DNA of 64,000 nucleotides, taken from positions 2,046,001 through 2,110,000 of the forward strand of contig CAVXNP010000001.1 of assembly GCA_963763305.1 (NCBI GenBank). Direction: 5' to 3'. Shown in pieces: positions 45,294 to 54,974 of the stretch. This DNA comes from CAVXNP01 sp963763305 (GTDB lineage: Bacteria > Pseudomonadota > Gammaproteobacteria > Xanthomonadales > Rhodanobacteraceae). Position numbers and translations under genes: made by a program. The notes below the pieces were generated by a model that did no database searches, was not told where the DNA came from, and saw only the letters and a list, made by a program, of their open reading frames with translations. Numbering within the stretch: the first letter of the stretch is position 1; every line of letters begins with the position of its first letter.

Positions 45294-46088
45294 CTAGTTG
45301 TCCAACTGCGCGACCTTGTCGTCGCGATCGAGCTGCATCAGGTTCAGCGGCGAGCCGTCGGGCAGGCGAAACTCGAACTGCTGTTGCAACTGGTCCAGCT
45401 CGACCAGCCGCGGACACAGCGCGTTGGCGCGCGCCTCGAGTTGACGGGCACGCGGTTCGACCGCTTGTTCGATGCTCTTCTCCAGCGAGTCGGCGCGCGC
45501 CTGCAGGGCCTGCACCCGGCTCTGGTCGCCGCTGAGTGCGGCCTTGACCGCCTCGGAGGTGATCGTGCCGACCAGCCCGGAGATGGCGTCTCCCAGGTGG
45601 TCATCCATGAGGTCCTCGAAGCGGTCGTCGTTCCATTCGCCCTGCGCGATGCCGCGGTCCACCTCGGCCATCACCCGCTCGCGCTGCGCGGTCAGCTGCT
45701 GGACGACGCGATGTTGCTCGGCAGGGGAGCCGGAGAAGGTGGCCGCCACCGTGGTCAGCGCGTCGAAGCCTATGCCGACGCCTTCGCGGGCGATACCGGC
45801 CACCTCCGGCACCAGGGTACGCACCCGGGCCTCGTACTGGCGCAACCGGGCCGCGTCGGCGCTGTCCACCGCCAGTGGGTGTCCGTCCACCTGCAGCTGG
45901 CCGTCGTGCATCACGATCCTGTGCGGGCTGCCGTCGTCGCGGGTGAAGCGCAGGCCGTCGGGCTTGATGCTGACGTCGTAGTCGGTGCTGACCGAGCAGG
46001 AGGTGTTCAACTTCATGTCGTGCGCGTGCGCCGGCAAGGCGACCGCGCCGGCGGCGAGGGCGGAAAAAGCGTAAGCGAGATGGCGCAT
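45294..46088 (-). CDS. DUF2884 (YggN-like) exported protein
   Basis: A 264-residue periplasmic protein with a signal peptide ending AHAHD (RHLAYAFSALAAGAVALPAHA). The core, CSVSTDYDVSIKPDGLRF, GQLQVDGHPLAVDSADAARLRQYEARVR and a long helical C-terminal half ending NALCPRLVELDQLQQQFEF, matches YggN/DUF2884. The function is unknown. About 200 bases separate it from the small 71-residue gene downstream in the same direction. Confidence 0.85.
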   Translation of the reverse strand: MRHLAYAFSALAAGAVALPAHAHDMKLNTSCSVSTDYDVSIKPDGLRFTRDDGSPHRIVMHDGQLQVDGHPLAVDSADAARLRQYEARVRTLVPEVAGIAREGVGIGFDALTTVAATFSGSPAEQHRVVQQLTAQRERVMAEVDRGIAQGEWNDDRFEDLMDDHLGDAISGLVGTITSEAVKAALSGDQSRVQALQARADSLEKSIEQAVEPRARQLEARANALCPRLVELDQLQQQFEFRLPDGSPLNLMQLDRDDKVAQLDN

Positions 46089-46281
46089 GGTCGGGCTCCC
46101 TGGCGGCGTTCGATATCGCCGAGATGGAGTCAGCGTGCGCCGCGGCCGTTGGGGCGGCATGTGCAGGGAGTCATTCCGTGCCATCGGTCATGCATCGGCG
46201 ATGGGCCATATGGTGAGCCTGCTTGTCCCGCCCGCATGCTGCACGCACCATGGTGACTCCGCAAACCGGGAGGCCCTTGCC

Positions 46282-46491
46282 ATGCAGCACGCACATCACG
46301 AGCGCAGTTTCCAGCAAAGCGGCAAGCCGTTCACCGCGGTATTGAACGAGCAGGCCGATGGCCGCCTCAGTGTCGCGGTCCGCCTGCCGGACGGCTCGCT
46401 CCGGGTGGTTCCCGGCGAGCACTTCAAGGACGAGGGCGAAGCGATGGCCGCGGCCAGCTCCTTCGCGCGCGAGCTGGTCGGCTCCTGCTGA
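46282..46491 (+). CDS. small hypothetical protein
   Basis: A 69-residue soluble protein (MQHAHHERSFQQSGKPFTAV ...). GGGAGG lies about ten bases upstream of the ATG. Charged, with one beta-rich segment (LSVAVRLPDGSLRVVPGEHF) and a C-terminal helix. No family is recognised. Confidence 0.55.
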   Translation: MQHAHHERSFQQSGKPFTAVLNEQADGRLSVAVRLPDGSLRVVPGEHFKDEGEAMAAASSFARELVGSC

Positions 46492-46619
46492 ATCGGCCAG
46501 CACCCACCCCGGCAGGCCGGCCGAGCCAGGGGCCGTCGCGCGTGGCATGGCCGCGGCCGGTACTGTCGCGGCTGGCGCGTGTATGCTGCGCGCCTGTCTG
46601 CGCGCCACGCGGGTGATCC

Positions 46620-47129
46620 ATGCTTCGAGACGCCACTGTCGACGACTATCCTGCGTTGCTCCAGCTCAACCAGGCGTTCGTCAAGGTGCTCAGCCCGCTC
46701 GACCGCGAGCGCCTGTCACGGCTGCACAGTCAGGCCGCGCTGTTCCGGGTAGTGGAAAATGCGGGCCGGATGGACGGTTTCCTGCTGGCACTGGGCGAGG
46801 GCGCGAGCTATCCCAGCCTCAATTACCGGTGGTTCGCGCAGCGCTACCGGCGCTTTCTGTACATCGATCGCATCGTGATCGCCGCTTCCGCCCAGGCGGG
46901 CGGGCTCGGCACCGCGTTGTACCGCGAAGCGTTCGCCTGGGCACGGCAGCGGTGCGTGCCGGCACTGACCTGCGAGTTCGACATCGAGCCGCCCAACCGG
47001 GCCTCGGAGCGCTTCCACATGGCGTTGGGCTTCGCCGAAGTGGGGCGGCAGGTGCTCGACGGGGGCAAGGTGGTGTCGTTGCGGGCGCTGGACGTTGCCG
47101 CGGGCAACACACCGTTGGCGACAGGCTGA
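46620..47129 (+). CDS. GNAT family N-acetyltransferase
   Basis: A 169-residue Gcn5-type acetyltransferase. It opens with the usual LRDATVDDYPALLQLNQ. The acetyl-CoA-binding loop is in IDRIVIAASAQAGGLGTALYREAF, close to the Q/RxxGxG/A motif. A C-terminal half with EPPNRASERFHMALGFAEVG follows. The substrate is unknown. The next gene starts about 55 bases downstream, possibly on the same transcript. Confidence 0.88.
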   Translation: MLRDATVDDYPALLQLNQAFVKVLSPLDRERLSRLHSQAALFRVVENAGRMDGFLLALGEGASYPSLNYRWFAQRYRRFLYIDRIVIAASAQAGGLGTALYREAFAWARQRCVPALTCEFDIEPPNRASERFHMALGFAEVGRQVLDGGKVVSLRALDVAAGNTPLATG

Positions 47130-47184
47130 GTCGCGCCTCGGTTGCTGCGGATGGTCGTCGCAGCCGCATCGGAGGTTGGTTTCG

Positions 47185-47724
47185 GTGAGCCTGAGTAGCG
47201 AGCAGAAGGGGGTACTGGCCGGGATGCTGTTCGCAGCGGTGGCGGCCCTGGCGGCAGTGGGCCTGGGGGCAGGGTGGAACCCGCTCGGGTTCTATCCCGG
47301 GACCCCTGCGACCTGGCGGCTGCGCGTGGCGCTGGGGGCCGGCGTGCTGCCGGCCATCACGCTGGTGCTGGCGATTGGTCGACTGGCCTCGCAACGTTTT
47401 CACACGCCGGCGGACATCGAGGGCGGCGGCCCGGGCGCCGGGACCGAACGGGCGCGCTTGCTGCAGGCCCAATTGCAGAACACGCTCGAGCAGGTGCTTG
47501 TCGCGGTGATCGCCTATGCAGCCTGGGCGTCGTTGATGCCGGCGACGTGGCTGTCTGCCGTGCCGCTGTGCTCATTGCTGTTCGGGCTGGGTCGGGTGTT
47601 GTTCTTCCTGCGCTACGACGAGGGCGCCGCCGCCCGCTCGGCCGGCTTCGCGCTGACCTTCTATCCTTCGGTGCTGTTGCTGGCCGGCAGCGCCGGCGCG
47701 ATCGTGTACCGGCTGCTGCCGTAG
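47185..47724 (+). CDS. MAPEG family membrane protein
   Basis: A 179-residue protein with four membrane helices. The block AQLQNTLEQVLVAVIAYAAW matches the MAPEG pattern (FxxxxxNxxEx), and FLRYDEGAAARSAGFALTFYPS matches the last loop. MAPEG enzymes use glutathione or related thiols; whether this one is catalytic is not known. GTG at 47185 lies nine bases after GGAGG and is the best start. Confidence 0.85.
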   Translation: MSLSSEQKGVLAGMLFAAVAALAAVGLGAGWNPLGFYPGTPATWRLRVALGAGVLPAITLVLAIGRLASQRFHTPADIEGGGPGAGTERARLLQAQLQNTLEQVLVAVIAYAAWASLMPATWLSAVPLCSLLFGLGRVLFFLRYDEGAAARSAGFALTFYPSVLLLAGSAGAIVYRLLP

Positions 47725-47824
47725 CCAGTCCTGTCTGCAACGGCAAGAACGGCACGCGGGCCCGTTGGCGCACGGACCCGCGTCGGAGGACTGCAGGCGC
47801 CGGGCGCCGGATCCTCCCTATCCG

Positions 47825-48001
47825 TTACGGCTGGTTGTCCTGATGGCGGCCACCCTGGCCCTCCGACTCCTTGCCTTCCTCGACCAGCTCGCGCACCCGC
47901 TGACCACCCTTGTGGCCGGCTTCGCGCACGCTCATGTCGCCGCTGTCCTCGCGCGAGGTGTCGTTCTGTGCGTTGTTGCGATTGGTGTCGTTCGGTGTCA
48001 T
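47825..48001 (-). CDS. KGG-motif general stress protein (YciG-like)
   Basis: A 58-residue hydrophilic protein rich in Asn, Asp, Gly and Glu. The core MSVREAGHKGGQRVRELVEEG carries the KGG repeat of stress-induced proteins such as YciG/GsiB. These are small, disordered hydration-type proteins. A second, longer KGG protein is encoded at 54975-55178. Confidence 0.85.
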   Translation of the reverse strand: MTPNDTNRNNAQNDTSREDSGDMSVREAGHKGGQRVRELVEEGKESEGQGGRHQDNQP

Positions 48002-48214
48002 TTGTCGTCTCCTTGGAAAAACGTCGAGGCCCGCGACGTGTGGCCGGGGCCTCGCTGTTCCTGCAAGGGGGAAGCCAACGAGCGAACCGCGGAAGCTCGC
48101 CGAATCGCCTCCGCTGTGCGGCAACGGAAGATGGAAAATCGCCACCCCGTGGGAGATTTTTCAGCGCCCCGACCGGCTGTTGCTCGGCACGGCAAGCGGG
48201 CCCTGCCAAGGCCG

Positions 48215-48784
48215 CTACAGTTGCATGTAGCTGTAGTGGCGCTGGCCGTAGATGACCTGGTCGGTGAGCGCGGACAGGGTGATGGTCACATCCGGATCGA
48301 CCGCGCTGTCGGCCAACCCGTGTCCGGCCAGCGCCTGGCTGCAGACCAGCAGTTTGACTCCGGCCTGTTTCAGCGCATGGATCAGCTTGAGATCCGGGTT
48401 GTCATGGTGGAATTGTTTGCGGTACGCCGCATCGGTGAGTCCGGCCAGCGCGGCCGGGCCGTCCAGCAGTGCCACGATGTGCACGTGCCGCGGCGGCACC
48501 TTGGCAAAGCCCATCAGGTTGACCAGGCGGGCCAGCCGGTCCAGCGACTGCATCGGCTTGTCCTGGCTCTTGTCGGCCCCGGTGAGGTGGACGAAGACCC
48601 GGTAATCAGCTGTGGGGTCCGGCTGCAAGGCCACATCCGGGCGTGGATGGACCGCGCCGTAGCCGGCGATCACCGGGTGGATCCACTCCACCTTGTCCGC
48701 GCCCGCCGCGGTCGCGTGCAACGGCAACAAGCCGGCCAGGACGAGGCCCAGAAGGGCCAGCACGCTTGCTCGATTGGCTTTCAT
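48215..48784 (-). CDS. exported DsrE/DsrF-like family protein
   Basis: A 189-residue protein with a signal peptide (KANRASVLALLGLVLAGLLPLHATA). The mature part has the DsrE-type fold: YRVFVHLTGADKSQDKPMQS, VHIVALLDGPAALAGLTD and a conserved cysteine in VKLLVCSQALAGHGL. Cytosolic members of the family relay sulfur; periplasmic relatives have unknown roles. It stands alone between divergent and convergent neighbours. Confidence 0.82.
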   Translation of the reverse strand: MKANRASVLALLGLVLAGLLPLHATAAGADKVEWIHPVIAGYGAVHPRPDVALQPDPTADYRVFVHLTGADKSQDKPMQSLDRLARLVNLMGFAKVPPRHVHIVALLDGPAALAGLTDAAYRKQFHHDNPDLKLIHALKQAGVKLLVCSQALAGHGLADSAVDPDVTITLSALTDQVIYGQRHYSYMQL

Positions 48785-49059
48785 CGGGTCGCTCCGTGGG
48801 TGTGTCCGTGGAATCGTTCGCAAGATACGCCCTGGCCGGTCGCGCAACAAACGTGCGTGCTCCGGTCATGCACATTCTCCTCAACTGAGGCTGCGCATAA
48901 TCGGCCCATACGCTGCGCACCGGCAAGGAACCCCACGGTCTCGCCACGGCGTGCGTCCCGCCGTCCACCGGCATGTGCTGTATACCGAACGGGAGCCGTG
49001 ATTTGCAGGAGGAGACGGAGATCACCAGGCGCTTCCGGGGATACTGGAGGAAAGTGCTG

Positions 49060-49701
49060 ATGGTCGGCGTACCGCTGCTCCTGGCGGTGATGGAGCTGTT
49101 CCATCCGCATCCACACGACCTGATGGCGCTGGATCTGCCGCTGTGGCTGTCGGTGCACTTCGCCCAGATTGTCCTGTTTCCCCTGGCGGCGCTGGCGGTG
49201 GCGATGCTGCTGCAGGGGCGTCGCGATGTCGCCGCGATGGTCAGTCGGGTGGCGATGTTCGTGTTTGCGGTGAGTTTCACCGCCTTCGATACCGCCGCTG
49301 GAGCGGTTACCGGCATCCTGGTCAAGGCCGCTCGCGAGTCCGGCAATGCCGAAGCCTGGCGGGCACCGATCGAGGCCCTGTGGGAGTACCCGATCATGGG
49401 TGGCGGCTGGCGCCTGGACCATCTGCCGTCGTTGGCCGAGACCGGCAGCGTGGCGTTGGCCATCGGCACCATCGCCGCCGCGCTGAGCTTGCGACGCGGC
49501 GGCGCGGCCTGGCCGCCGGCGTTGCTGTTGGCCGTGTCCGGATGTGGCATCGCCGTGTTCGATACCCATGCCTGGCCAGGCGGGCCACTGACCTTCGGTG
49601 GCATCGCTTTGGCTGCCGCCTGGTTGCAGCGGGTGCCATCGACCCGATTGGCGGTGGCAGGGTCGGTAGCCGGACCGGTATGGTGGCGCTTTCGTGGGTG
49701 A
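49060..49701 (+). CDS. integral membrane protein, unknown function
   Basis: About 213 residues with five or six membrane helices. Histidine-rich ELFHPHPHDLMALDL follows the first. It ends in a basic tail (WWRFRG). ATG 49060 has an excellent GGAGGAAAG site eight bases before it. An in-frame ATG at 48973 would add 29 mostly polar residues (including RRFRGYWRK) but has no ribosome-binding site. No family is recognised. Confidence 0.65.
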   Translation: MVGVPLLLAVMELFHPHPHDLMALDLPLWLSVHFAQIVLFPLAALAVAMLLQGRRDVAAMVSRVAMFVFAVSFTAFDTAAGAVTGILVKAARESGNAEAWRAPIEALWEYPIMGGGWRLDHLPSLAETGSVALAIGTIAAALSLRRGGAAWPPALLLAVSGCGIAVFDTHAWPGGPLTFGGIALAAAWLQRVPSTRLAVAGSVAGPVWWRFRG

Positions 49702-49809
49702 CTCGGACGATTGCCGCGCCTCCGTATCCTGCTCGGCCGGGCAGCCGCTCGCGTGCGGCCGCCGACGCTGCCGGCCAGCCCTCCGCGATGACGCCTGGAG
49801 ACCGGATCG

Positions 49810-50073
49810 TTGAACGAGGAAAAGATCGTCCCGGTCCAGCCCAATGCCCGGCTGGAGCGCATCCGCTATGACGGTTTTCGCGCCTTCCTGATGGGCCGCG
49901 CACCCACCGAAGCCCTGGCGCAGGCATTCGCAAGGCAGTTGGTGGCGCGTGGCGAGCAGGCGCGCTATGGCTATGACGACGACCAGACCGCCGCCACGAT
50001 TGCGCACGACCTGGGCTATTGGGTGCTCAAACCGCATGCGCCCGGCCACTCGCGCGGTGGGACCGCGAGGTAA
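49810..50073 (+). CDS. small hypothetical protein
   Basis: An 87-residue soluble protein starting at TTG after GGAGACC. It has an amphipathic helical middle (TEALAQAFARQLVARGEQARYGYDDDQ) and a His/Arg-rich end. No family is recognised. It lies between a membrane protein and a racemase gene in the same direction. Confidence 0.5.
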   Translation: MNEEKIVPVQPNARLERIRYDGFRAFLMGRAPTEALAQAFARQLVARGEQARYGYDDDQTAATIAHDLGYWVLKPHAPGHSRGGTAR

Positions 50074-50190
50074 CCGGCGACCCGTCGGCATGGCGGCAGG
50101 CGTCGCAGGTGGCGTCCCCTGCGTTGCGAAAGTTCGGCCCGAAGCCCATTGCCGTATCGTCGGTACCGTTACCCTCAGGGAGCCACCCGC

Positions 50191-50934
50191 ATGAAGATCG
50201 TCGGCCTGCTCGGAGGCATGAGCTGGGAGTCCACCGCGCTCTACTACCGGCTGATCAACCAGGCGACCCGGGCCCGCCTGGGCGGGCTGCATTCGGCCAG
50301 GCTGCTGCTGTACAGCCTTGATTTCGAGCAGATCGCCCGGTTGCAGCAGGCGGGCGACTGGGACGGCGCCGGCCGCCTGCTGGCGCAGGCGGCCGGTGGG
50401 CTGCAGGCCGCCGGGGCCGAATCGTTGTTGATCTGCGCCAACACCATGCACAAGGTGGCCCCGGCGGTGGCTGCGGCGGTGCGGATTCCGTTGCTGCACG
50501 TGGTCGATGCGACGGCCGGTGCGGTCGACCGGGCCGGCCTGCGGACCGTCGCCCTCCTGGGTACCCGTTTCACCATGGAGCAGCCGTTCTATACCGACCG
50601 CCTGCGCGAGCGTGGGCTGCAGGTGCTGGTGCCCGAAGCGGACGATCGCGCGCGGCTGCACCGGATCATCTATGAAGAGCTGTGCCAGGGGCAGCTGCTC
50701 GATGGTTCCCGCGACACCTGTGGGCGGATCATCAACGAACTGCTCGGCCGCGGTGCCGAAGGTGTGATTCTGGGCTGCACCGAATTGCCGATGCTGATCG
50801 AGCCGCACGACGTGGCCGTGCCGTTGTTCGACACCACCCGGCTCCACGCCGAAGCCGCGGTGGATTGGGCACTGGACGCCGACCGGGTGCTCGATGCGCC
50901 CCGGTTCGGCGACGGATCCGGTGAAGACGACTGA
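50191..50934 (+). CDS. aspartate/glutamate racemase family protein (YgeA-like)
   Basis: A 247-residue PLP-independent racemase. GLLGGMSWESTALYYRLIN opens the protein. The two catalytic cysteines are in LLICANTMHKV and VILGCTELPMLI, and both are present, so activity is plausible. It probably interconverts L- and D-Asp/Glu or a related amino acid. AGGGAG precedes the ATG at 50191; a longer in-frame reading from 50149 is less likely. Confidence 0.92.
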   Translation: MKIVGLLGGMSWESTALYYRLINQATRARLGGLHSARLLLYSLDFEQIARLQQAGDWDGAGRLLAQAAGGLQAAGAESLLICANTMHKVAPAVAAAVRIPLLHVVDATAGAVDRAGLRTVALLGTRFTMEQPFYTDRLRERGLQVLVPEADDRARLHRIIYEELCQGQLLDGSRDTCGRIINELLGRGAEGVILGCTELPMLIEPHDVAVPLFDTTRLHAEAAVDWALDADRVLDAPRFGDGSGEDD

Positions 50935-50941
50935 GTGCGAT

Positions 50942-51454
50942 TCAGTCCCGGCGCCAGTAGCGCTCCATTTCCAGGTAGGTGAACGAGGCCGACCAGGTGA
51001 TCAGCACGAAGCCGGCAAGCGCTTCGGTCCCGACCAGGAAGCGAATCGGACCGATCGGTATCACGTCGCCGAAGCCCACGGTGGAGTAGGTCACTGCGGA
51101 AAAGTACACGTGGTCGAACAGCGAGCGCGGCCCAATGCCGTGGATGGCGCCGAAACGGCCATCGATCTGCAGCAGAGCGTAGAGCGCCAGCGCGAACACC
51201 CATATCTCGGCCACGTGCACCACCAGCACCCCGAAGATGCCGCGCAGCACGCGGCGCCGATGCCGACCACCCATGTTGCTGAGACTTCGCGAGAGCAGGT
51301 TGAGGCCTTCGTAATGAAGCAGCACACAGGCGGCCACGGCCGCCACGGTGGCGATCACCACCATCACGTTGATGCCCCAATGGCCGTAGTCGCTCGCCAC
51401 GACGCCATCGGACGCCGGTACCAGGGCAAGCCACAGGGAGAGTGCCGTATGCAT
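50942..51454 (-). CDS. two-TM potassium channel family protein
   Basis: A 170-residue membrane protein. Membrane segments at the N-terminus are followed by the pore helix and selectivity filter TYSTVGFGDVIP and a final helix ending in the short cytosolic EMERYWRRD. The TVGFGD filter is typical of K+ channels. No RCK/TrkA regulatory domain is attached. The start MHTALSLWLALVPASDG at 51454 is chosen because it precedes the first membrane segment; the long upstream extension has no support. Confidence 0.88.
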   Translation of the reverse strand: MHTALSLWLALVPASDGVVASDYGHWGINVMVVIATVAAVAACVLLHYEGLNLLSRSLSNMGGRHRRRVLRGIFGVLVVHVAEIWVFALALYALLQIDGRFGAIHGIGPRSLFDHVYFSAVTYSTVGFGDVIPIGPIRFLVGTEALAGFVLITWSASFTYLEMERYWRRD

Positions 51455-51941
51455 GAACAGGGGATTGCCTGGCTGAGGGGGCGCGGTGGTATCGATAGCA
51501 GGCGCGTCCCGATCATCGCGCCATGCGTGGCATCCGTGAAGCCCCCGGTCGTGACGGGTCACTCCGCTGCAGTGAACGACCTTTCTATCCACGCTGGCGC
51601 GAACGCGACGCCTGCGACCGATCGCGCCTGCCTGACCGCCATCGTGTGGCACGGCGAGCGAAGGGCGCCGGACGTGTTCACGCGCGCCAGACCGCTCGGG
51701 GCGTACTGATCCATGTTGGGCGTGTCGGCAAGGACCGTATCGCTTCCTGATCGCCAGGCCCGCCCCTGGCGTGGATGCGGTCCATGCCGGTTCGGCATCG
51801 GCGGACGGCAGGCCGCCAGCCAGCCGGTCAGGCACGGTCAAGGTTGACGATCGAGGCAGATGCTAGTTTGGAGCGACCTGGGCCGGACGCGCCGACAGAA
51901 CATGGCAACCGTTCCGGCCCGCTAACGTAAGGAGAGGGCGT
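51455..51941. other. intergenic region between divergent genes
   Basis: No gene is recognised. The ribosome-binding site of the lipoprotein gene (AAGGAGAGG) lies at 51928-51936. Confidence 0.4.
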
Positions 51942-52547
51942 ATGGTACGACCGACATTGCGAAATGTTTCCATTCCGCTGTTGCTTGTGGCCGCACTGGG
52001 TGGCTGCACGAACTACGTCAAGAAGGCCGATTTCGACTCGGCGATCGCCGAATTGCGGGCCAACGACCAGCAGCAGCAGCAGCGGCTGGACTCGCTGACC
52101 CAGGAGATGAAGCAGCATTTCGCCGACTACGACGCGAAGATCTCCCAGCTCGGTGGCCGTGTGCGTCTGGATACGGCGGCGCACTTCGCCTTCAACGACG
52201 CCACCCTGCGTGACGAGGACAAGCCGCTGCTGGACGATTTTGCCAAGGTGATCAGCAGCCATTACCCCAATGCGCTGGTCACGGTGGAAGGCTTCGCCGA
52301 CCCGGCCGGCAGTCGCAGCTACAACAAGCGCCTGGGCGAACGTCGCGCCGAAGCGGTACGCGACTACCTGGTCAGTGGGGGCGGGCTGTCCAGCGATCGG
52401 CTGCGTACGGTCAGCTATGGCGAGTCGAACGATCGCCAGGTCGAGCCCGGTGCCACCCGCGAGCAGGGCCAGACCAATCGTCGTGTGACCCTCGTGGTCG
52501 ACTTCGCCGGCCAGCCGGTGGATATGCCGCAACAGAACGCCGGCTGA
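51942..52547 (+). CDS. OmpA-family outer-membrane lipoprotein
   Basis: A 201-residue lipoprotein. The leader RNVSIPLLLVAALGGC gives a lipobox with Cys22. Residues 30-75 form a Gln-rich coiled coil (AELRANDQQQQQRLDSLTQEM). The C-terminal OmpA domain (about 85-190) has VTVEGFADPAGSRSYNKRLGERRAEAVRDYL and the peptidoglycan-contacting NRRVTLVVDF end. It is Pal/YiaD-like and probably ties the outer membrane to the wall. Confidence 0.92.
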   Translation: MVRPTLRNVSIPLLLVAALGGCTNYVKKADFDSAIAELRANDQQQQQRLDSLTQEMKQHFADYDAKISQLGGRVRLDTAAHFAFNDATLRDEDKPLLDDFAKVISSHYPNALVTVEGFADPAGSRSYNKRLGERRAEAVRDYLVSGGGLSSDRLRTVSYGESNDRQVEPGATREQGQTNRRVTLVVDFAGQPVDMPQQNAG

Positions 52548-52560
52548 CCCGAAGCTGCGC

Positions 52561-52598
52561 GGTTCGTCCGGCACCCCTGGCCGGGCGCCGGGCGAACC
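52561..52598. terminator. hairpin between convergent genes
   Basis: GGTTCGTCCGGC pairs with GCCGGGCGAACC with one mismatch. It lies between the lipoprotein stop and the convergent channel gene's stop. There is no T-run, so termination is only likely. Confidence 0.5.
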
Positions 52599-52605
52599 GG
52601 GTGGC

Positions 52606-53748
52606 TCAGGTGGCCGGCGGTTCCGACCCGGCCGCCTCGGCCTGGTTGCCTGCTGCGGCCCGGGTAGTGACCGGCCCCGCCACGTAAAGGGTGCGGCTGG
52701 GGAAGGCGAACTCCACGCCGGCCTGTGCAAAGTGGTCCACCAGTGCCAGGTTGATCGCCTGCTGGATGTCCATGTAGGTGCCGTACTCCGGCACCGTCAC
52801 GTAATACACCACCTCGAAATCCAGCGAGCTCTCGCCGAAGCGCTTGAAATGGGCGCGGTCGAAGCGTGTGTGCTCCATCCCCTCGACGATCTGGCGTACC
52901 AGCGCAGGTATCCGACGCAGCTCGGACCGCTCGGTGTCGTAGGTGACGCCGAATCCGAACACGATGCGCCGCTCGGTCATGCGTCCATAGTTGTGCAGGG
53001 TGAACTTGAGCAGGTTGGAATTGCTGATGATCACCTGCTCGCCGCTGAGCGAACGGATCCGGGTGGTCTTCACCCCGACGTGTTCGATGGTGCCGGCGAT
53101 CTGCTCGAAGGTGACGAACTGGCCGATCTCGAAAGGCTTGTCCAGGCCGATCGACATCGACGCGAACAGGTCGCCCAGCACGTTCTGAAGGGCCAGTGCC
53201 ACCGCCACGCCGCCGACGCCCAGGCTGGCGACGAAGGTGGTGATGTTGAAACCCATGCTGTCCAGCGCCCACAACAACAGTGTCGCCCACAACATGATCC
53301 GCATGATCCAGGCGAGCATGCTCAGCACCACCGGGTTGACCGGCTGTTGCAGGTCGGCGGTGAGCTTGTTCTGCGTCCAGGCCCGGATCGCGCTGCCGCC
53401 CCACATTCCGATCTGCAGCGCTGCGGCCACGTAGCCGACCGCGCTGAGCCAATGGCTGTAGCGGTCCTGCAGCCCCAGCACGTGGGCGCCGATCGCGGCG
53501 AACAGCAGCAGTACCAGCCAGTCGCGGGTGTGTTCCAGCGCCGCCAGCACCATCGCCCGGGTCGCCCCGATCGCCACGTCCGGTCGGCACCGAAGGCGCC
53601 GCGCCATCGCACGGCTGGTCACCATCACCACCGTGTAGCCGAGCACGGTCACCAGCAGCGCCGCTAGCCAGCGCGACAGTGGAATGGACAGGAAGCTCTG
53701 CTGCGAGAGCCAGAGGGAGATCTCGTGGAACATGGAATTCTCGGCCAT
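52606..53748 (-). CDS. MscS family mechanosensitive ion channel
   Basis: A 380-residue channel. Several membrane helices (about 20-40, 62-85, 90-115 and 140-160) precede the conserved pore helix TM3, with FVASLGVGGVAVALALQNVLGDLFAS. The beta-rich cytoplasmic domain follows (VTFEQIAGTIEHVGVKTTRIRS, NSNLLKFTLHNYGRMTERR). It opens under membrane tension to release solutes. The start at 53748 (MAENSMFHEISLW) and the one at 53733 (MFHEISLW) are both possible; the more upstream frame is readthrough. Confidence 0.93.
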   Translation of the reverse strand: MAENSMFHEISLWLSQQSFLSIPLSRWLAALLVTVLGYTVVMVTSRAMARRLRCRPDVAIGATRAMVLAALEHTRDWLVLLLFAAIGAHVLGLQDRYSHWLSAVGYVAAALQIGMWGGSAIRAWTQNKLTADLQQPVNPVVLSMLAWIMRIMLWATLLLWALDSMGFNITTFVASLGVGGVAVALALQNVLGDLFASMSIGLDKPFEIGQFVTFEQIAGTIEHVGVKTTRIRSLSGEQVIISNSNLLKFTLHNYGRMTERRIVFGFGVTYDTERSELRRIPALVRQIVEGMEHTRFDRAHFKRFGESSLDFEVVYYVTVPEYGTYMDIQQAINLALVDHFAQAGVEFAFPSRTLYVAGPVTTRAAAGNQAEAAGSEPPAT

Positions 53749-53969
53749 GGCAGGTGGGAACCGGCACGCTGCGCGACGCGCACCGCATACGGCTGAGCTG
53801 ACCATGCTGGCAGAAAGGCCGCCGGCAACTCAAGGTCGAGAGGGGTTGCGGCTTGCGTGCGGTGCCGCGAGCCGCTGCCGGACTGGCCCGCATTTGCCGC
53901 CGATCGACCCCGAACGGAGCGGGTGCCGCGGCAGGTGGCCCGAACCGCGACGCGATGGCCGTTCCGCCA

Positions 53970-54731
53970 TCACTCGTCCGGCCAGTCGATCGCCGGCAGT
54001 TGCCCGATCGCCGGACGCGCGAACAGGTAGCCCTGGAACAGGTCGATCCCGATCGCGCGCAGCATGGCCAGTTCGTCCCGCGTTTCCACACCCTCGGCGA
54101 TCACGCCGATGCCCAGCACCCGGCACATGCCGACGATGCCCTTGACGATGGTCTGGCGCACGCTATCGGCGTTGATTCCACGGACCAGGGCCATGTCCAG
54201 CTTGATCAGGTCCGGCTGGAACTCGGCCAGCAGGTTCAGTCCGGCGTAGCCGGCGCCGAAGTCATCGATGGCGGTGCGGAAACCTTGCCGACGGTACTCG
54301 TCGATGATGCCGCGAAGATGCTCCTTGTCCACCAGTTCCTCGCTCTCGGTGACTTCGAAAAGCAGCCGGTCGGTAGGGAAGCCACAGCGGCGGGCCGCTT
54401 CCAGCGTGGCACGGATGCAGGTGGCCGCCTGGTACACCGCATTGGGCAGGAAATTGATGCTCACCTGGCACGGGATACTCAGACGCGCGGCCAGCTCCAC
54501 CGCCTTGACGCGACAGGCCTGGTCGAACGCATAGCGATTGTCCGGGGTCACCCGGGCCAGCACGTCCGGCGCCCCGGTGCCGTCGCTGCCGCGCACCAGC
54601 GCCTCGTAGGCGAATACCTCGCGCCGGGCTACATCCACAATCGGCTGGAATGCCATGGTGATCGCGAACGGCAGTGGTTGTTGCGGGCGGCACAGCTGGC
54701 AGGGAGGGAGTGGGGCGGGCGGTAGGCTCAT
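53970..54731 (-). CDS. EAL domain protein, probable c-di-GMP phosphodiesterase
   Basis: A 253-residue stand-alone EAL protein. The order of motifs is YEALVRG, NFLPNAVYQ, FEVTESEEL, IDDFGAGYAGLNLL, LIKLDMALV, AEGVETRDEL and QGYLFARP, all typical of active enzymes. The N-terminus carries a CxxC pair (PPCQLCRPQQ) but no sensor or GGDEF domain. It would degrade c-di-GMP. The start MSLPPAPLPPCQLC has GGAAG upstream. Confidence 0.9.
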   Translation of the reverse strand: MSLPPAPLPPCQLCRPQQPLPFAITMAFQPIVDVARREVFAYEALVRGSDGTGAPDVLARVTPDNRYAFDQACRVKAVELAARLSIPCQVSINFLPNAVYQAATCIRATLEAARRCGFPTDRLLFEVTESEELVDKEHLRGIIDEYRRQGFRTAIDDFGAGYAGLNLLAEFQPDLIKLDMALVRGINADSVRQTIVKGIVGMCRVLGIGVIAEGVETRDELAMLRAIGIDLFQGYLFARPAIGQLPAIDWPDE

Positions 54732-54974
54732 TGATCTTCCGGGCGTGACGAATGTGCGGCGTGCCTGCACGCCAGCGTTTGTAACGGCGGTCGGTGGGTC
54801 CACCTGAAGTGCCAGGCGTCCGCCAGCGCGGCGCCGGTTATGGTCCAGTCGGTTCACTCCTGCGAAGCCGGTCTTGATCTTTTTGGAAGGTCCGCTTTAT
54901 GCGGTGAGCGCTAGCTTGGTCAGCGTTCGCTGGTACAGCGGACTCCAACCACATCCAAGATGGGAGAACGATCT